NCBI RefSeq assembly: GCF_036346615.1
Contig: NZ_CP107836.1
Location: 5,828,001-5,892,000 of the forward strand
Direction of reading: 5' to 3'
DNA from: Streptomyces sp. NBC_00523
GTDB lineage: Bacteria; Actinomycetota; Actinomycetes; Streptomycetales; Streptomycetaceae
Length of the DNA: 64,000 nt
Both the position numbers and the translations under genes were made by a program. A model generated the notes under the pieces. It ran no database searches and was not told the DNA's origin. It saw only the letters and a program-made list of their open reading frames with translations. Of this stretch, positions 18,089-26,657 are shown one piece after another. The stretch's first letter is position 1, and each line of letters begins with the position of its first letter.

Positions 18089-18976
18089 GTGGAGATGCGG
18101 GAGATCGAGATATTCCTGACGCTCGCGGAGGAGCTGCACTTCAGCCGCACCGCCGAGCGGCTGGGCGTCAGCCCCGGCCGGGTCAGCCAGCTGGTCAGGA
18201 AACAGGAACGCCTCATCGGCGGCCCCCTCTTCGACCGCACCACACGCACCGTGCGCCTCTCACCCCTCGGCGAGCAGCTGTACGAGGCGCTGAAGCGCGG
18301 CCACGAGCAGATCACCCAGGGCATCGAGGCCGCCAAGGCCAGCGCCCGGGGCACCCGGGGCACCCTGACCCTCGGCACCATGGGCCCGTACGCCCTCCAG
18401 ATCAAGGACACCCTCGACCTCTTCCAGGCCCGCCACCCCGACGCCCGCGTCCGGCACCGCGAGATCCAGCCCGCCTCACCGCTCGACCTCCTGCTGTCGG
18501 GCGACGTGGACATGGTCTACGTATGGCTGCCCGCCGAAGGGCCCGGCCTGACCGTCCTGCCGACCGCGCACACCTCCGCGCTGCTCCTGATGGTCTCCTC
18601 CCGGCACCCCTTCGCGGGGCGGGAGTCCGTCTGCCTGGAGGACTTCGGCGACTGCGCCGTGGTCGAGGGCGGATCGATCCCCGCCGCCATGGAGGAGGTC
18701 CTCAACCCCCGGCACACCCCCTCCGGCCGCCCGGTCCGCCGGGGCCCCCGGGTCACCACCTGGCAGGAGGCGCTCAGCGTCGTCGCCTCGGGCCAGGCCA
18801 CCGCCGCCGTCCCGGCCGAGACCCAGGACTTCTACGCCTGGCCGAGCCTGGCCTACGTCCCCATCCGCGACGCGCCCCCCTGCCGCTGGGCCCTGGTCTG
18901 GCGCACGGCGGCGGAGTCACCGCTCACCCGCGCGTTCGCCGAGGCGTCGTCCGACGCCGACCGGCTCAGGCACTGA
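18089..18976 (+). CDS. LysR-family transcriptional regulator
   Basis: 295 residues. The N-terminal winged HTH is at residues 3-62: EIEIFLTLAEELHFSRTAER, recognition helix SPGRVSQLVRKQE, and wing RTTRTVRLSPLG. The effector domain begins near residue 92 (GTLTLGTMGPYALQI) and is of the periplasmic-binding type, ending in a typical TWQEALSVVASGQATAAVP helix. The start is GTG at 18089; ATG two codons downstream is an alternative. The RKQER at the end of the recognition helix replaces the usual LE-E pattern, seen in an actinobacterial LysR subgroup. It is divergent from the esterase gene with a palindrome between; the esterase is the best target guess. Confidence 0.9.
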   Translation: MEMREIEIFLTLAEELHFSRTAERLGVSPGRVSQLVRKQERLIGGPLFDRTTRTVRLSPLGEQLYEALKRGHEQITQGIEAAKASARGTRGTLTLGTMGPYALQIKDTLDLFQARHPDARVRHREIQPASPLDLLLSGDVDMVYVWLPAEGPGLTVLPTAHTSALLLMVSSRHPFAGRESVCLEDFGDCAVVEGGSIPAAMEEVLNPRHTPSGRPVRRGPRVTTWQEALSVVASGQATAAVPAETQDFYAWPSLAYVPIRDAPPCRWALVWRTAAESPLTRAFAEASSDADRLRH

Positions 18977-19091
18977 CGTCTCCCGGGCGCGCCCGCCCGC
19001 ACCGCCCCGGCCGGAATGCGATCGTGGACCGGCGGGTTAGCGCCTGTACGGAACGTGAGCGGTAACAGCACTGAGAGCGGATGGCCTACAC

Positions 19092-19736
19092 ATGGGCGAG
19101 CTGATCCTGATCCGGCACGGCGAGACCGAGTGGTCCCGCGACGGGCGCCACACCAGCCACACCGATCTGCCCCTGACGCCCCTCGGCGAACGCCAGGCCC
19201 GCGCCCTGGCCCCCCTGCTCGCCGACCGCTCGGTCGCGCTCACCCTGGTCAGCCCCCTGGTCCGGGCCCGGCGCACCGCCGAACTCGCCGGGCTGGCCGC
19301 GCCCCGCATCACCCCGGAGCTGCGCGAGTGGGACTACGGCGGCTACGAGGGCATCACCACGGACGAGATCCGCCGCACCCGGCCCGACTGGAACCTCTGG
19401 ACCGACGGGGTCGGCGCCGGCCCGGCCGCCCACCCCGGGGAGACCCCGGCCGAGGTCGGGGACCGGGCGGACCGGGTGCTGGCCGAGGTCGCGGAGGCGG
19501 CCGGACGCGCCGGTGACGGGGACATCGTGCTCGTCGCCCACTCGCACTTCCTGCGCGTCCTGACCGCCCGCTACCTGCGCCTGACCCCGGCCGAGGGCAC
19601 GCTCTTCCAGCTGGCCACGGGCGCGGTGTCCCGGCTCGGCCGGGAGCACGGCAACCCGGTCATCACCGCGTGGAACGTCACCCTGCCGGAGAGCCTGTTC
19701 CCGGCGGCGGTCCCGGAGAAGCCGGAGCACGCCTGA
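19092..19736 (+). CDS. histidine phosphatase (phosphoglycerate-mutase superfamily)
   Basis: 214 residues. The catalytic RHGE motif is at residues 8-11 (ILIRHGETEWS), with the second arginine in SPLVRARRTAE, Glu in the REWDYGGYEG loop, and the second histidine in VLVAHSHFLRVL. This is the histidine phosphatase branch 1 (GpmB/CobC-like). The YGGYEG pattern is common in acid-phosphatase-type members rather than true cofactor-dependent phosphoglycerate mutases, so a broad small-molecule phosphatase is more likely than a glycolytic enzyme. The start is ATG at 19092; the 115-bp gap upstream holds its own probable promoter. A long hairpin follows. Confidence 0.9.
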   Translation: MGELILIRHGETEWSRDGRHTSHTDLPLTPLGERQARALAPLLADRSVALTLVSPLVRARRTAELAGLAAPRITPELREWDYGGYEGITTDEIRRTRPDWNLWTDGVGAGPAAHPGETPAEVGDRADRVLAEVAEAAGRAGDGDIVLVAHSHFLRVLTARYLRLTPAEGTLFQLATGAVSRLGREHGNPVITAWNVTLPESLFPAAVPEKPEHA

Positions 19737-19741
19737 GGAAC

Positions 19742-19782
19742 GCCGACGGCCGGCAGCCCGCAGGGGGCTGCCGGCCGTCGGC
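19742..19782. terminator. bidirectional terminator hairpin
   Basis: Perfect 18-bp arms GCCGACGGCCGGCAGCCC / GGGCTGCCGGCCGTCGGC with a five-base loop, between the phosphatase stop (19736) and the stop of the convergent GH92 gene (19798). Confidence 0.92.
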
Positions 19783-19797
19783 CTACGCGGGGCATGG

Positions 19798-22700
19798 TCA
19801 GGCGATCAGCTCCACCTCCGCGAGCGACGCCTCACCGTCGAACACCAGCCGGTAGTGCGCGTACGAGCCGGGGGACTTCACGGAGAAGGCCCGCGTCTGC
19901 TTGTCCCAGGCGAAGGACTGGCCGGACCGCTTGTCGAGGTCCTTCCAGCTCTTGCCGTCCGACGAGCCCTGGAGCACCCAGCCCTTCGGCGCCGTCGCCT
20001 TGGCGGCCGAGGTCAGCGTGTACTGGACGCCCTTGGCGGCGGACGGGACGGGCAGCTCGACCGTGGCGGCGGTGCCGGTGGTGGCCGAGGTGTTGTCGAA
20101 CAGCGGGCCCTCGCCCTTCAGCACGTCCTTCCTCGGCGACGGCACCTGGTCGTCCTTGGTGATGGAGACCGGCGCGGCGTCCTTGCCGGTGCCCCAGGCG
20201 GACGGCTTCGGACCCATGTCGAAGTCCAGCATCCCGCCCTTGGCCAGCAGGTCGTGCGGCAGCGAGGTGGAGGTCCACTTCTTGCCGTTGACCTTCAGGC
20301 CCTGGACGTAGATGTTCTTCGCGCTGTTCCTCGGCGCCTTCACGACCAGCGTGCGGCCGTTCTCCAGGTGCACCGTCGCCTTGGTGAAGAGCGGCGAGCC
20401 GATCGCGTACTCGCCACTGCCCATCACCAGCGGGTAGAAGCCGAGCGAGGAGAAGAGGTACCAGGCCGACTGCTCGCCGTTGTCCTCGTCGCCGTGGTAG
20501 CCCTGGCCGATCTCGCTGCCCGTGTACAGGCGGCCCAGGACCTCGCGGACCTTCTCCTGCGTCTTGTACGGCTGCGAGGCCGCGTCGTACATGTAGGTGA
20601 CGTGGTGGGCGACCTGGTTGCTGTGCCCGTACTGGCCCATCCGTACGTCACGGGCCTCCGTCATCTCGTGGATGACGCCGCCGTAGCTGCCCGCGAACTC
20701 CGGGGTGCCGGTCTCCGGGGTGGCGAAGTACGTGTCCAGCTTCTTGGCGAGCCCGTCCCGGCCGCCGTACAGGTTGGCCAGACCCTTGCTGTCCTGCGGA
20801 GCGGTGAAGGCATAGCCCCAGCCGTTGGTCTCCGTGTAGTCGTAGCCCCAGACGCGCGGGTCGTAGAGCCCGGACGGCAGCCGCCAGTCGCCCTTCGCGT
20901 CCTTGCCCTGGAAGAAGCCGGCCTTGTCGTCGAACAGCTCCACGTAGTCGCGGGCCCGGTTCATGAAGTACTCGGACTCGTCCTTGTAGCGCTGCTCGTG
21001 CGTCTTCTTGTACAGCGCCTCGCCCATCCTGGCGATGCCGTAGTCGTTGACGTAGCCCTCCATGGACCAGGACATGCCCTCATGGGTCGTGGTGTCGGCG
21101 TACCCGGTGAACGGGGACGTCTCCATGCCCTTGCGGCCCACGCCCGAGGACGGCGGGACGACCGTCGCGTTCTTCACGGCCGCGTCGTACGCCGCCTTCG
21201 CGTCGAAGTCCACGCCCTTGACGTACGCGTCGGCGAACGCCACGTCCGAGGAGGTGCCGGTCATCAGGTCCGCGTAACCCGGCGAGGACCAGCGGGAGAT
21301 CCAGCCGCCGTCCTTGTACTGCTGCACGAAGCCGTCGACCATCTCACCGGCCTTCTTCGGCGTCAGCAGCGAGTACGCCGGCCAAGTCGTCCGGTACGTG
21401 TCCCAGAAGCCGTTGTTGACGTACACCTTGCCGTCCACGATCTTCGCGCCGGTGTGCGTCGGGGTGTCCGAGCCGACCTGCGGGGAGAACGGGGAAGCGT
21501 ACTTGTCCTTGCCGTCGACCCGCTCGGAACCCGAGTTCGGGTAGAGGTAGAGCCGGTACATGCTGGAGTACAGCGTGGTCAGCTGGTCGGTGGTGGCGCC
21601 CTCGACCTCCACCTTGCCGAGCAGGTCGTCCCAGGCGCCCTGCGCCTTGTCCTCGACCCGCGCGAAGGAGCGCGAGGCGGGGATCTCGGCGGCCAGGTTC
21701 TTCTTCGCCTGGTCGATGCTGATCAGCGAGGTCGCCAGGCGCAGGTTCACCGTGCGGTCCTTGCCCGCGTCGAAGCGCAGGTAGCCGGTGACGTCGTCAC
21801 CGCCGCCGCCCGAGAGCTTGCCGCTCGCGGTGACCGGCGCGTCGAAGACGCCGTACACGAACAGCCGCGTCGCCCCGGTCGAGCCGCCGCTCTTCACGTC
21901 GGAGAAGCCGGTGAACGAGCTGGTCGCCGGGTCCAGGGTGAGCCCGCCGTCGTTGGAGACGTTGTCGAAGACCATGCTCGCGTCCTTGCCCGGATACGTG
22001 AACCGCATCCGCGCCGCGTGGTCGGTCGGCGTCATCTCGGCCTTGAGGCCGTTCTCGAACGTCACACCGTAGTAGTGCGGCCGCGCGGTCTCGTTCTCGT
22101 GCTTGAACGGCAGTGCGCGGGCCGTGCGGGAGGCGTCCGGGGTGCCGGAGGCCGCCGAGGGCATCAGCTGGAAGGTCTGCCGGTCGCCCATCCAGGGGCT
22201 CGGCTCGTGGCTCGCGGCGAACGCCTGCAGGGTGGGCAGGTTGTCGTCGTTGTTGCCCCGCGCGTAGTCGTAGAGCCAGCTGGTCGAGCCGGCGTTGGTG
22301 ACCGGCGTCCAGAAGTTGAACCCGTTGGGGACCGCCGTCGCGGGGAAGTTGTTGCCGCGCGAGAAGGAGCCGCTGGAGTTGGTGCCCCGGACGGTCGACG
22401 CGTAGTCCGAGAGGTGCGCCTTGCGCTTCTCCGGCTTCGCGGGCGCGATCTTCAGGTCGTCGATCCAGCCCTGGAACTTCGCCGGACCCTTGGGGGAGTC
22501 GTACGCGACCAGGATGCGGTCGACGGTCTTGCCCGCCGCGACGGTGCCGATGGAGGCGTCGACCTTGTTCCACTGGTTGACGTAGAGCCGCTTGGCGTCC
22601 GCCTGGCCCTGCGGCGTCAGCAGCCCGCCGTTGGTGTCGGTGGCGCGCAGGTCGCTCAGGTAGGTGCCGTCCGTGAAGGCCAGGTCCACCGCGACGTGCG

Positions 22701-23643
22701 TGGCCGGGTAGGACAGGTCCGTCTCACCCATCTGCGGGTAGACCAGGTAGGACAGCTCGGTGTCCCGCTCGACGCGCGTGTTGACGTCGAAGACCTTGTT
22801 GTACGAGTACGCCCGGCCGTCGGCCTTGTGGGTGCCCGCGTACCGCAGCGCCTTCGTGCCGGTGAAGCCCGCGCCGGCCTTCGCGGTGGGGGAGCCGGAG
22901 GGGCCGTTGCTGATCTGCGTGCGCATGTCGGAGGGCGCGGGGGCGGAGGTGTCGCCGTCGGAGAACTGGACGTCGGCGAGCTGGGTGGCGTCGGTGGCGC
23001 CGTTGTTCTTCGTGATGTTCAGGCGGAAGTGCTGGTACGCCTTGTCCGTCTCGAAGTCGTACGACTTGGTCTGGAAGCGCTCGCTGAAGGTCTGGCCCGT
23101 GCGGGTGTCCAGGTCCGTCCAGGTCGTGCCGTCCTCGGAGCCCTGGAGCGTCCAGTCCTTGGGGTCGCGCTCGTCGTGGTCGTCGGCGGAGGTGAGCGCG
23201 TACGTCACGACCTTCACCGGGTCGGCGAGGTCGAACTCCAGCCAGGCGGTGGGCTCGAACGACAGCCACTTCGTACCGGATTCGCCGTCCACGAGGTTTT
23301 CCTTCACCTCCCCGCCGCCGGTGTTCTCGTCGCTGGCGCGGACGTCGGTGACCTGGTCGGTCACATTGCCCGGTATTCCGGAGGAGAATCCGCCATCGAC
23401 ACCCGATGACCGCTTCTTTCCGTCGGGGCCCTCTTCTACGGAATTGCGCCAGTCCGGCTGCTTTTCGTCTTCTTCGAAGGACGTGCTGAACGTCCGGTCA
23501 CCCGTGGGCCTTTGGCCTCCGGGGCCAGACCCGGCCGATTGAGCGGCGGCCGCCGTGGGGGCTGTCACGACCAGGACCAAAGAGGTCGCGATCAGCGCTG
23601 CCGTGCTGCTTCGTCTCGTACGAGAACGGTGTCGGGGGTGCAT
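19798..23643 (-). CDS. secreted GH92 mannosidase-family enzyme with Gln in place of catalytic Glu
   Basis: 1,281 residues. The signal peptide is MHPRHRSRTRRSSTAALIAT followed by a hydrophobic core ending APTAAAAQSA. Next come an F5/8-type (CBM32-like) galactose-binding domain (residues about 90-235), a second sandwich region, the GH92 domain (about 400-1120) and a second F5/8-type domain at the C-terminus. GH92 enzymes are calcium-dependent alpha-mannosidases; the GYHGDEDNGEQSAWY motif is intact. The usual acid Glu of GNEPxHH is Gln1010 here (SNQVAHH), and a GSY motif lies at 985-987. Both are reported for the Cellulosimicrobium enzyme that releases mannose from mannose-1-phospho-6-mannose. 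The start is ATG at 23643 after GGGAGGA; a TTG at 23682 is unlikely. A LacI-type operator lies upstream. Confidence 0.93.
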   Translation of the reverse strand: MHPRHRSRTRRSSTAALIATSLVLVVTAPTAAAAQSAGSGPGGQRPTGDRTFSTSFEEDEKQPDWRNSVEEGPDGKKRSSGVDGGFSSGIPGNVTDQVTDVRASDENTGGGEVKENLVDGESGTKWLSFEPTAWLEFDLADPVKVVTYALTSADDHDERDPKDWTLQGSEDGTTWTDLDTRTGQTFSERFQTKSYDFETDKAYQHFRLNITKNNGATDATQLADVQFSDGDTSAPAPSDMRTQISNGPSGSPTAKAGAGFTGTKALRYAGTHKADGRAYSYNKVFDVNTRVERDTELSYLVYPQMGETDLSYPATHVAVDLAFTDGTYLSDLRATDTNGGLLTPQGQADAKRLYVNQWNKVDASIGTVAAGKTVDRILVAYDSPKGPAKFQGWIDDLKIAPAKPEKRKAHLSDYASTVRGTNSSGSFSRGNNFPATAVPNGFNFWTPVTNAGSTSWLYDYARGNNDDNLPTLQAFAASHEPSPWMGDRQTFQLMPSAASGTPDASRTARALPFKHENETARPHYYGVTFENGLKAEMTPTDHAARMRFTYPGKDASMVFDNVSNDGGLTLDPATSSFTGFSDVKSGGSTGATRLFVYGVFDAPVTASGKLSGGGGDDVTGYLRFDAGKDRTVNLRLATSLISIDQAKKNLAAEIPASRSFARVEDKAQGAWDDLLGKVEVEGATTDQLTTLYSSMYRLYLYPNSGSERVDGKDKYASPFSPQVGSDTPTHTGAKIVDGKVYVNNGFWDTYRTTWPAYSLLTPKKAGEMVDGFVQQYKDGGWISRWSSPGYADLMTGTSSDVAFADAYVKGVDFDAKAAYDAAVKNATVVPPSSGVGRKGMETSPFTGYADTTTHEGMSWSMEGYVNDYGIARMGEALYKKTHEQRYKDESEYFMNRARDYVELFDDKAGFFQGKDAKGDWRLPSGLYDPRVWGYDYTETNGWGYAFTAPQDSKGLANLYGGRDGLAKKLDTYFATPETGTPEFAGSYGGVIHEMTEARDVRMGQYGHSNQVAHHVTYMYDAASQPYKTQEKVREVLGRLYTGSEIGQGYHGDEDNGEQSAWYLFSSLGFYPLVMGSGEYAIGSPLFTKATVHLENGRTLVVKAPRNSAKNIYVQGLKVNGKKWTSTSLPHDLLAKGGMLDFDMGPKPSAWGTGKDAAPVSITKDDQVPSPRKDVLKGEGPLFDNTSATTGTAATVELPVPSAAKGVQYTLTSAAKATAPKGWVLQGSSDGKSWKDLDKRSGQSFAWDKQTRAFSVKSPGSYAHYRLVFDGEASLAEVELIA

Positions 23644-23677
23644 GCCGAGCCATTCCTCCCGGGGAAGTGCGCGCTTG

Positions 23678-23689
23678 GACAACGTTGTC
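23678..23689. promoter_or_regulatory. LacI-type palindrome GACAACGTTGTC upstream of GH92 gene
   Basis: Perfect 12-bp palindrome fitting 13 of 14 positions of the generic LacI/GalR operator (TGWNANCGNTNWCA), 35 bases before the GH92 start codon on the minus strand. A related sequence (10 of 12 bases) lies upstream of xylF at 29011-29022. The binding protein is not encoded next to it. Confidence 0.6.
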
Positions 23690-24143
23690 AGAAGATGCGC
23701 AGGAACAAGTAGGGAGGCAAGTGGCTGATGGTGTCAAGGGAGTTGGATCGGGGCCCGCCGCCGAATCGACCGGAATGCGGAAATCGTTACATCCGAAGGA
23801 GGGTCCGGAGTGTCGAGGTATCCGCGAGGTCTCAACTCGGGAAAGACTGCCGTGCAACCTTGCTTTCGATCTTGCTCAGTTGGCGGCAAGTGGACTATAC
23901 CTGTCGGCGTCTGCACAGCTGGTTCACCGGTTGTGCGGCTGGGGGACACGGGGGCAGGACAAGCACGACGCCGCAGGTGCGTCGGCTGTTCGGTCCCCCG
24001 TCGCCCCCCACGGCAATCGTTAGCCTGAAATCTGTACCACCCAAGCGCAACTGACCGCGGTGGCGGGGCCCTTCGCTGAGGCGAATTACGACGGGGCGAC
24101 CGGTACACACCGCCTGAGTCCTGGAGAAGGCGAGGACTTGAGC
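23690..24143. promoter_or_regulatory. 454-bp divergent promoter region between GH92 gene and ngcE
   Basis: No convincing coding frame. The part nearer the GH92 gene is AT-richer than its surroundings (for example GGAATGCGGAAATCGTTACAT). A possible DasR site lies at 23889-23904. No long hairpin is present. It should hold the promoters for ngcEFG and for the GH92 gene. Confidence 0.5.
23889..23904. promoter_or_regulatory. possible DasR-responsive element
   Basis: AGTGGACTATACCTGT matches 13 of 16 positions of the DasR dre consensus (A-C/G-TGGTCTAGACCA-G/C-T). It lies 240 bases before the ngcE start. DasR is the GntR-type regulator of GlcNAc and chitin uptake in Streptomyces, so a site here would be sensible, but the two arms are only partly symmetric. 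Confidence 0.35.
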
Positions 24144-25589
24144 ATGGGATCCACCTCCGCCCACAACAATGAGGGCCTTGGCCGTCGCGATGTGATCAAG
24201 CGTTCTGCCGCACTCGGTCTGATCACCGTTCCGACCATGAGCTTCCTGTCCGCCTGCGCGAGCGGCGACAGCGGCGGCGACGAGCCCGTCAAGAAGGGCA
24301 AGACCAGCGCGAAGAACCCGCTGGGCGTCAACGAGAGCGCCGCGCTCGACGTGGTGATCTTCAACGGCGGCTTCGGCGACCAGTACGCCAAGGACGCCGA
24401 GAAGAAGTACGGCGAGGCGTTCCCGAAGGCCAAGGTCAAGCACACCTCGACGCAGAAGATCCAGTCGCAGCTCCAGCCGCGCTTCAACGGCGGCACCCCG
24501 CCGGACCTGATCGACAACTCGGGCGCCGAGCAGATGGACATGGGTGTCCTCGTCGGCAAGAAGCAGCTGCTCGACCTGACCCCGCTGATGGACGCCCCGT
24601 CCTACGACGACCCGAGCAAGAAGGTCCGCGACACGCTGCGTCCGGGCGTTCTGGAGATGGGCCAGTTCGAGGGCGACCCGGTCTGGATCATGTACTACGC
24701 GTACACCGTGTACGGCGTGTGGTACTCGCAGACCAACCTGGAGAAGCTGGACGCGGAGTACCCCGAGACCTGGGACGACATGCTCGCCCTCTGCGCCAAG
24801 GCGAAGAAGCAGGGCATCGCGGGCTGGACGTACGCCGGTAAGTACCCGTACTACCTGCCGTTCTCCCTCTACCCGTTCATCGCCAAGATCGGCGGCCGGG
24901 AGGTTCTCGACAAGATCGACAACCTGGAGCCGAACGCGTGGAAGGACCCCGCCGTCAAGGCGGCCTTCGAGGCGTACTACGAGCTCTACAAGAAGGGGTA
25001 CATCCTCAAGGGCACCCCGGGCCTGACCCACATCCAGTCGCAGACCGAGTGGACCAAGGGCAAGGCGCTCTTCATCCCGAACGGTTCGTGGGTGGAGAAC
25101 GAGGCGGCGCCGACCACGCCCAAGGACTTCAAGATGATGGTCGCGGCTCCGTCCAGCCTGGACAAGTCCGACGCGATGCCCTTCGGCACCATCTGGGCGT
25201 CCGGCGGCGAGCCCTTCGTCGTCCCGGCCAAGGCGGCCAACCCGCAGGGCGGCATGGAGCAGCTGCGCATCATGCTCTCCGAGGAGTCCTCGAAGAACTT
25301 CACCAAGCAGGTGAAGTCGCTGAGCGCCTTCAACGGCGGCACCGACGGCCTGACCCTCTCCACGGCCATGCAGTCCGGTGTCGACGCGCTGAAGAAGGCC
25401 GGCGACAACGTGGTGAACCCGCGCCTCCAGGACTGGTACGTCAAGCTCCAGAAGGAGCAGATCGGCACCGCCGGTCTCGGTGAGATGATGGCGGGCCGAC
25501 TGACCCCGGCCGAGGCCATCAAGAAGATCCAGGGCTACGCGGACGCCGCGGCCAAGGACCAGTCCATCAAGCACTACAAGCACCAGTGA
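24144..25589 (+). CDS. ngcE: NgcE, GlcNAc/chitobiose-binding lipoprotein
   Basis: 481 residues. The twin-arginine lipoprotein signal is GRRDVIKRSAALGLI with lipobox LSAC near residue 37. The mature domain is a type-1 solute-binding protein (VVIFNGGFGDQYAKDAEKKY, PPDLIDNSGAEQ, WIMYYAYTVYGVWYSQTNLE, GKALFIPNGSWVENE). It delivers N-acetylglucosamine or N,N'-diacetylchitobiose to NgcFG. The assignment rests on the protein type plus the following order ngcF-ngcG-rok7B7-xylFGH, which in S. coelicolor is SCO6005-6011. The start is ATG at 24144; TTG two codons upstream is an alternative with a better-placed GCGAGGAC. As in other Streptomyces, no ATPase gene is in the operon, so MsiK is presumably shared. 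Confidence 0.9.
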   Translation: MGSTSAHNNEGLGRRDVIKRSAALGLITVPTMSFLSACASGDSGGDEPVKKGKTSAKNPLGVNESAALDVVIFNGGFGDQYAKDAEKKYGEAFPKAKVKHTSTQKIQSQLQPRFNGGTPPDLIDNSGAEQMDMGVLVGKKQLLDLTPLMDAPSYDDPSKKVRDTLRPGVLEMGQFEGDPVWIMYYAYTVYGVWYSQTNLEKLDAEYPETWDDMLALCAKAKKQGIAGWTYAGKYPYYLPFSLYPFIAKIGGREVLDKIDNLEPNAWKDPAVKAAFEAYYELYKKGYILKGTPGLTHIQSQTEWTKGKALFIPNGSWVENEAAPTTPKDFKMMVAAPSSLDKSDAMPFGTIWASGGEPFVVPAKAANPQGGMEQLRIMLSEESSKNFTKQVKSLSAFNGGTDGLTLSTAMQSGVDALKKAGDNVVNPRLQDWYVKLQKEQIGTAGLGEMMAGRLTPAEAIKKIQGYADAAAKDQSIKHYKHQ

Positions 25590-25639
25590 GCAACCGTCAC
25601 CAGCGGCGGCACCCGCGGAAAGATCGGGGTCGGTAAACG

Positions 25640-26563
25640 ATGCAGCACGGCAAGTACCGGTTCATTGTGGGGTTCCTGGTAGTCCCCTTGGTGTTGTATG
25701 CGGTCTTCGTCATCTGGCCGTTCATCCAGGCCATCTACTATTCCTTCACGGACTGGACCGGACTGAGCCCCGACTTCAAGATGGTCGGCTTCGGCAACTA
25801 CTCCAGGATGCTGAAGGACGACATCTTCTGGAAGTCGCTCCAGCACAGCGTGATTCTCGTGCTGGTGCTGCCGCTGGTGACGCTGGGCCTCGCGCTCTTC
25901 TTCGCCTTCATGCTCAACGTCGGAGGCCGTCGGCGGAAGAACGCCGCGGTCGCCGGCGTGCGGGGATCGGGCTTCTACAAGATCGCCTATTTCTTCCCGC
26001 AGGTCCTGTCGATCGTCATCGTCGCCCTGCTGTTCCAGTTCGCGTACAACCCGCGTTCTGGCATGATCAATTCGGCGCTGGAGGGGATCGGTCTCGACTC
26101 CGTCCAGCCGGAATGGCTGGGCGATCCGAATCTGGCGCTGATCTGCGTCATGGTGGTGCTGGTCTGGTCGACGGTCGGCTTCTTCGTCGTCCTCTTCTCG
26201 GCCGGAATGGCGTCCATCCCCAAGGACTTCTACGAGGCGGCGCTCCTGGACGGGGCCAGCCGCATCACGACGTTCTTCAAGATCACCGTCCCGCTGCTCT
26301 GGGACACCATCCAGTCGGGCTGGGTCTACATGGGCATCCTGGCCCTCGGCGTCGAGGCGTTCACGGCCGTCCAGGTCATGACGGTCGGCCCCGGCGGTCC
26401 CGACTACTCGACCTCGATCCTGCCGCTGTACGTCTACCAGACCGCCTTCCGCGACGGTCAGGCCGGATACGCGACGACGATCGGTGTCGGACTGCTCGTC
26501 GTCACCATGGCGTTCGCCGCCGTCGTGATGCGGCTGGGCCGGCGCGAGCGGCTGGAGTTCTGA
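25640..26563 (+). CDS. ngcF: NgcF, ABC permease
   Basis: 307 residues, six transmembrane segments starting IVGFLVVPLVLYAVFVIWPF at residue 9. The EAA motif is near residues 190-215 (IPKDFYEAALLDGASRITTFFKITVP). CUT1-family MalF-type permease, the first of two in the ngc operon, for import of GlcNAc or chitobiose. ATG at 25640 follows a 50-base gap after ngcE. The periplasmic loop contains SVQPEWLGDPNLAL, typical of actinobacterial MalF homologues. No operon-internal hairpin separates it from ngcE, so the three genes are probably one transcript. Confidence 0.93.
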   Translation: MQHGKYRFIVGFLVVPLVLYAVFVIWPFIQAIYYSFTDWTGLSPDFKMVGFGNYSRMLKDDIFWKSLQHSVILVLVLPLVTLGLALFFAFMLNVGGRRRKNAAVAGVRGSGFYKIAYFFPQVLSIVIVALLFQFAYNPRSGMINSALEGIGLDSVQPEWLGDPNLALICVMVVLVWSTVGFFVVLFSAGMASIPKDFYEAALLDGASRITTFFKITVPLLWDTIQSGWVYMGILALGVEAFTAVQVMTVGPGGPDYSTSILPLYVYQTAFRDGQAGYATTIGVGLLVVTMAFAAVVMRLGRRERLEF

Positions 26564-26657
26564 TGCCGCGCTTCCCGGGACGCGTTCCCCGCACCCCCAG
26601 CAGGCAAGACAGCCCGGCCGCGGCGGCCGGCTCGACAGTAGTACGAGGTGAGCACGC

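Noticed and set aside
19855..23409. 1,184-aa open frame on the plus strand
   Set aside because: Antisense shadow of the GH92 gene, with Arg/Val/Gly-rich composition and no recognisable motif.
23644..23682. TTG start of the GH92 gene at 23682
   Set aside because: It would put the operator palindrome across the start codon and add 13 residues before the signal peptide; ATG 23643 has GGGAGGA upstream.
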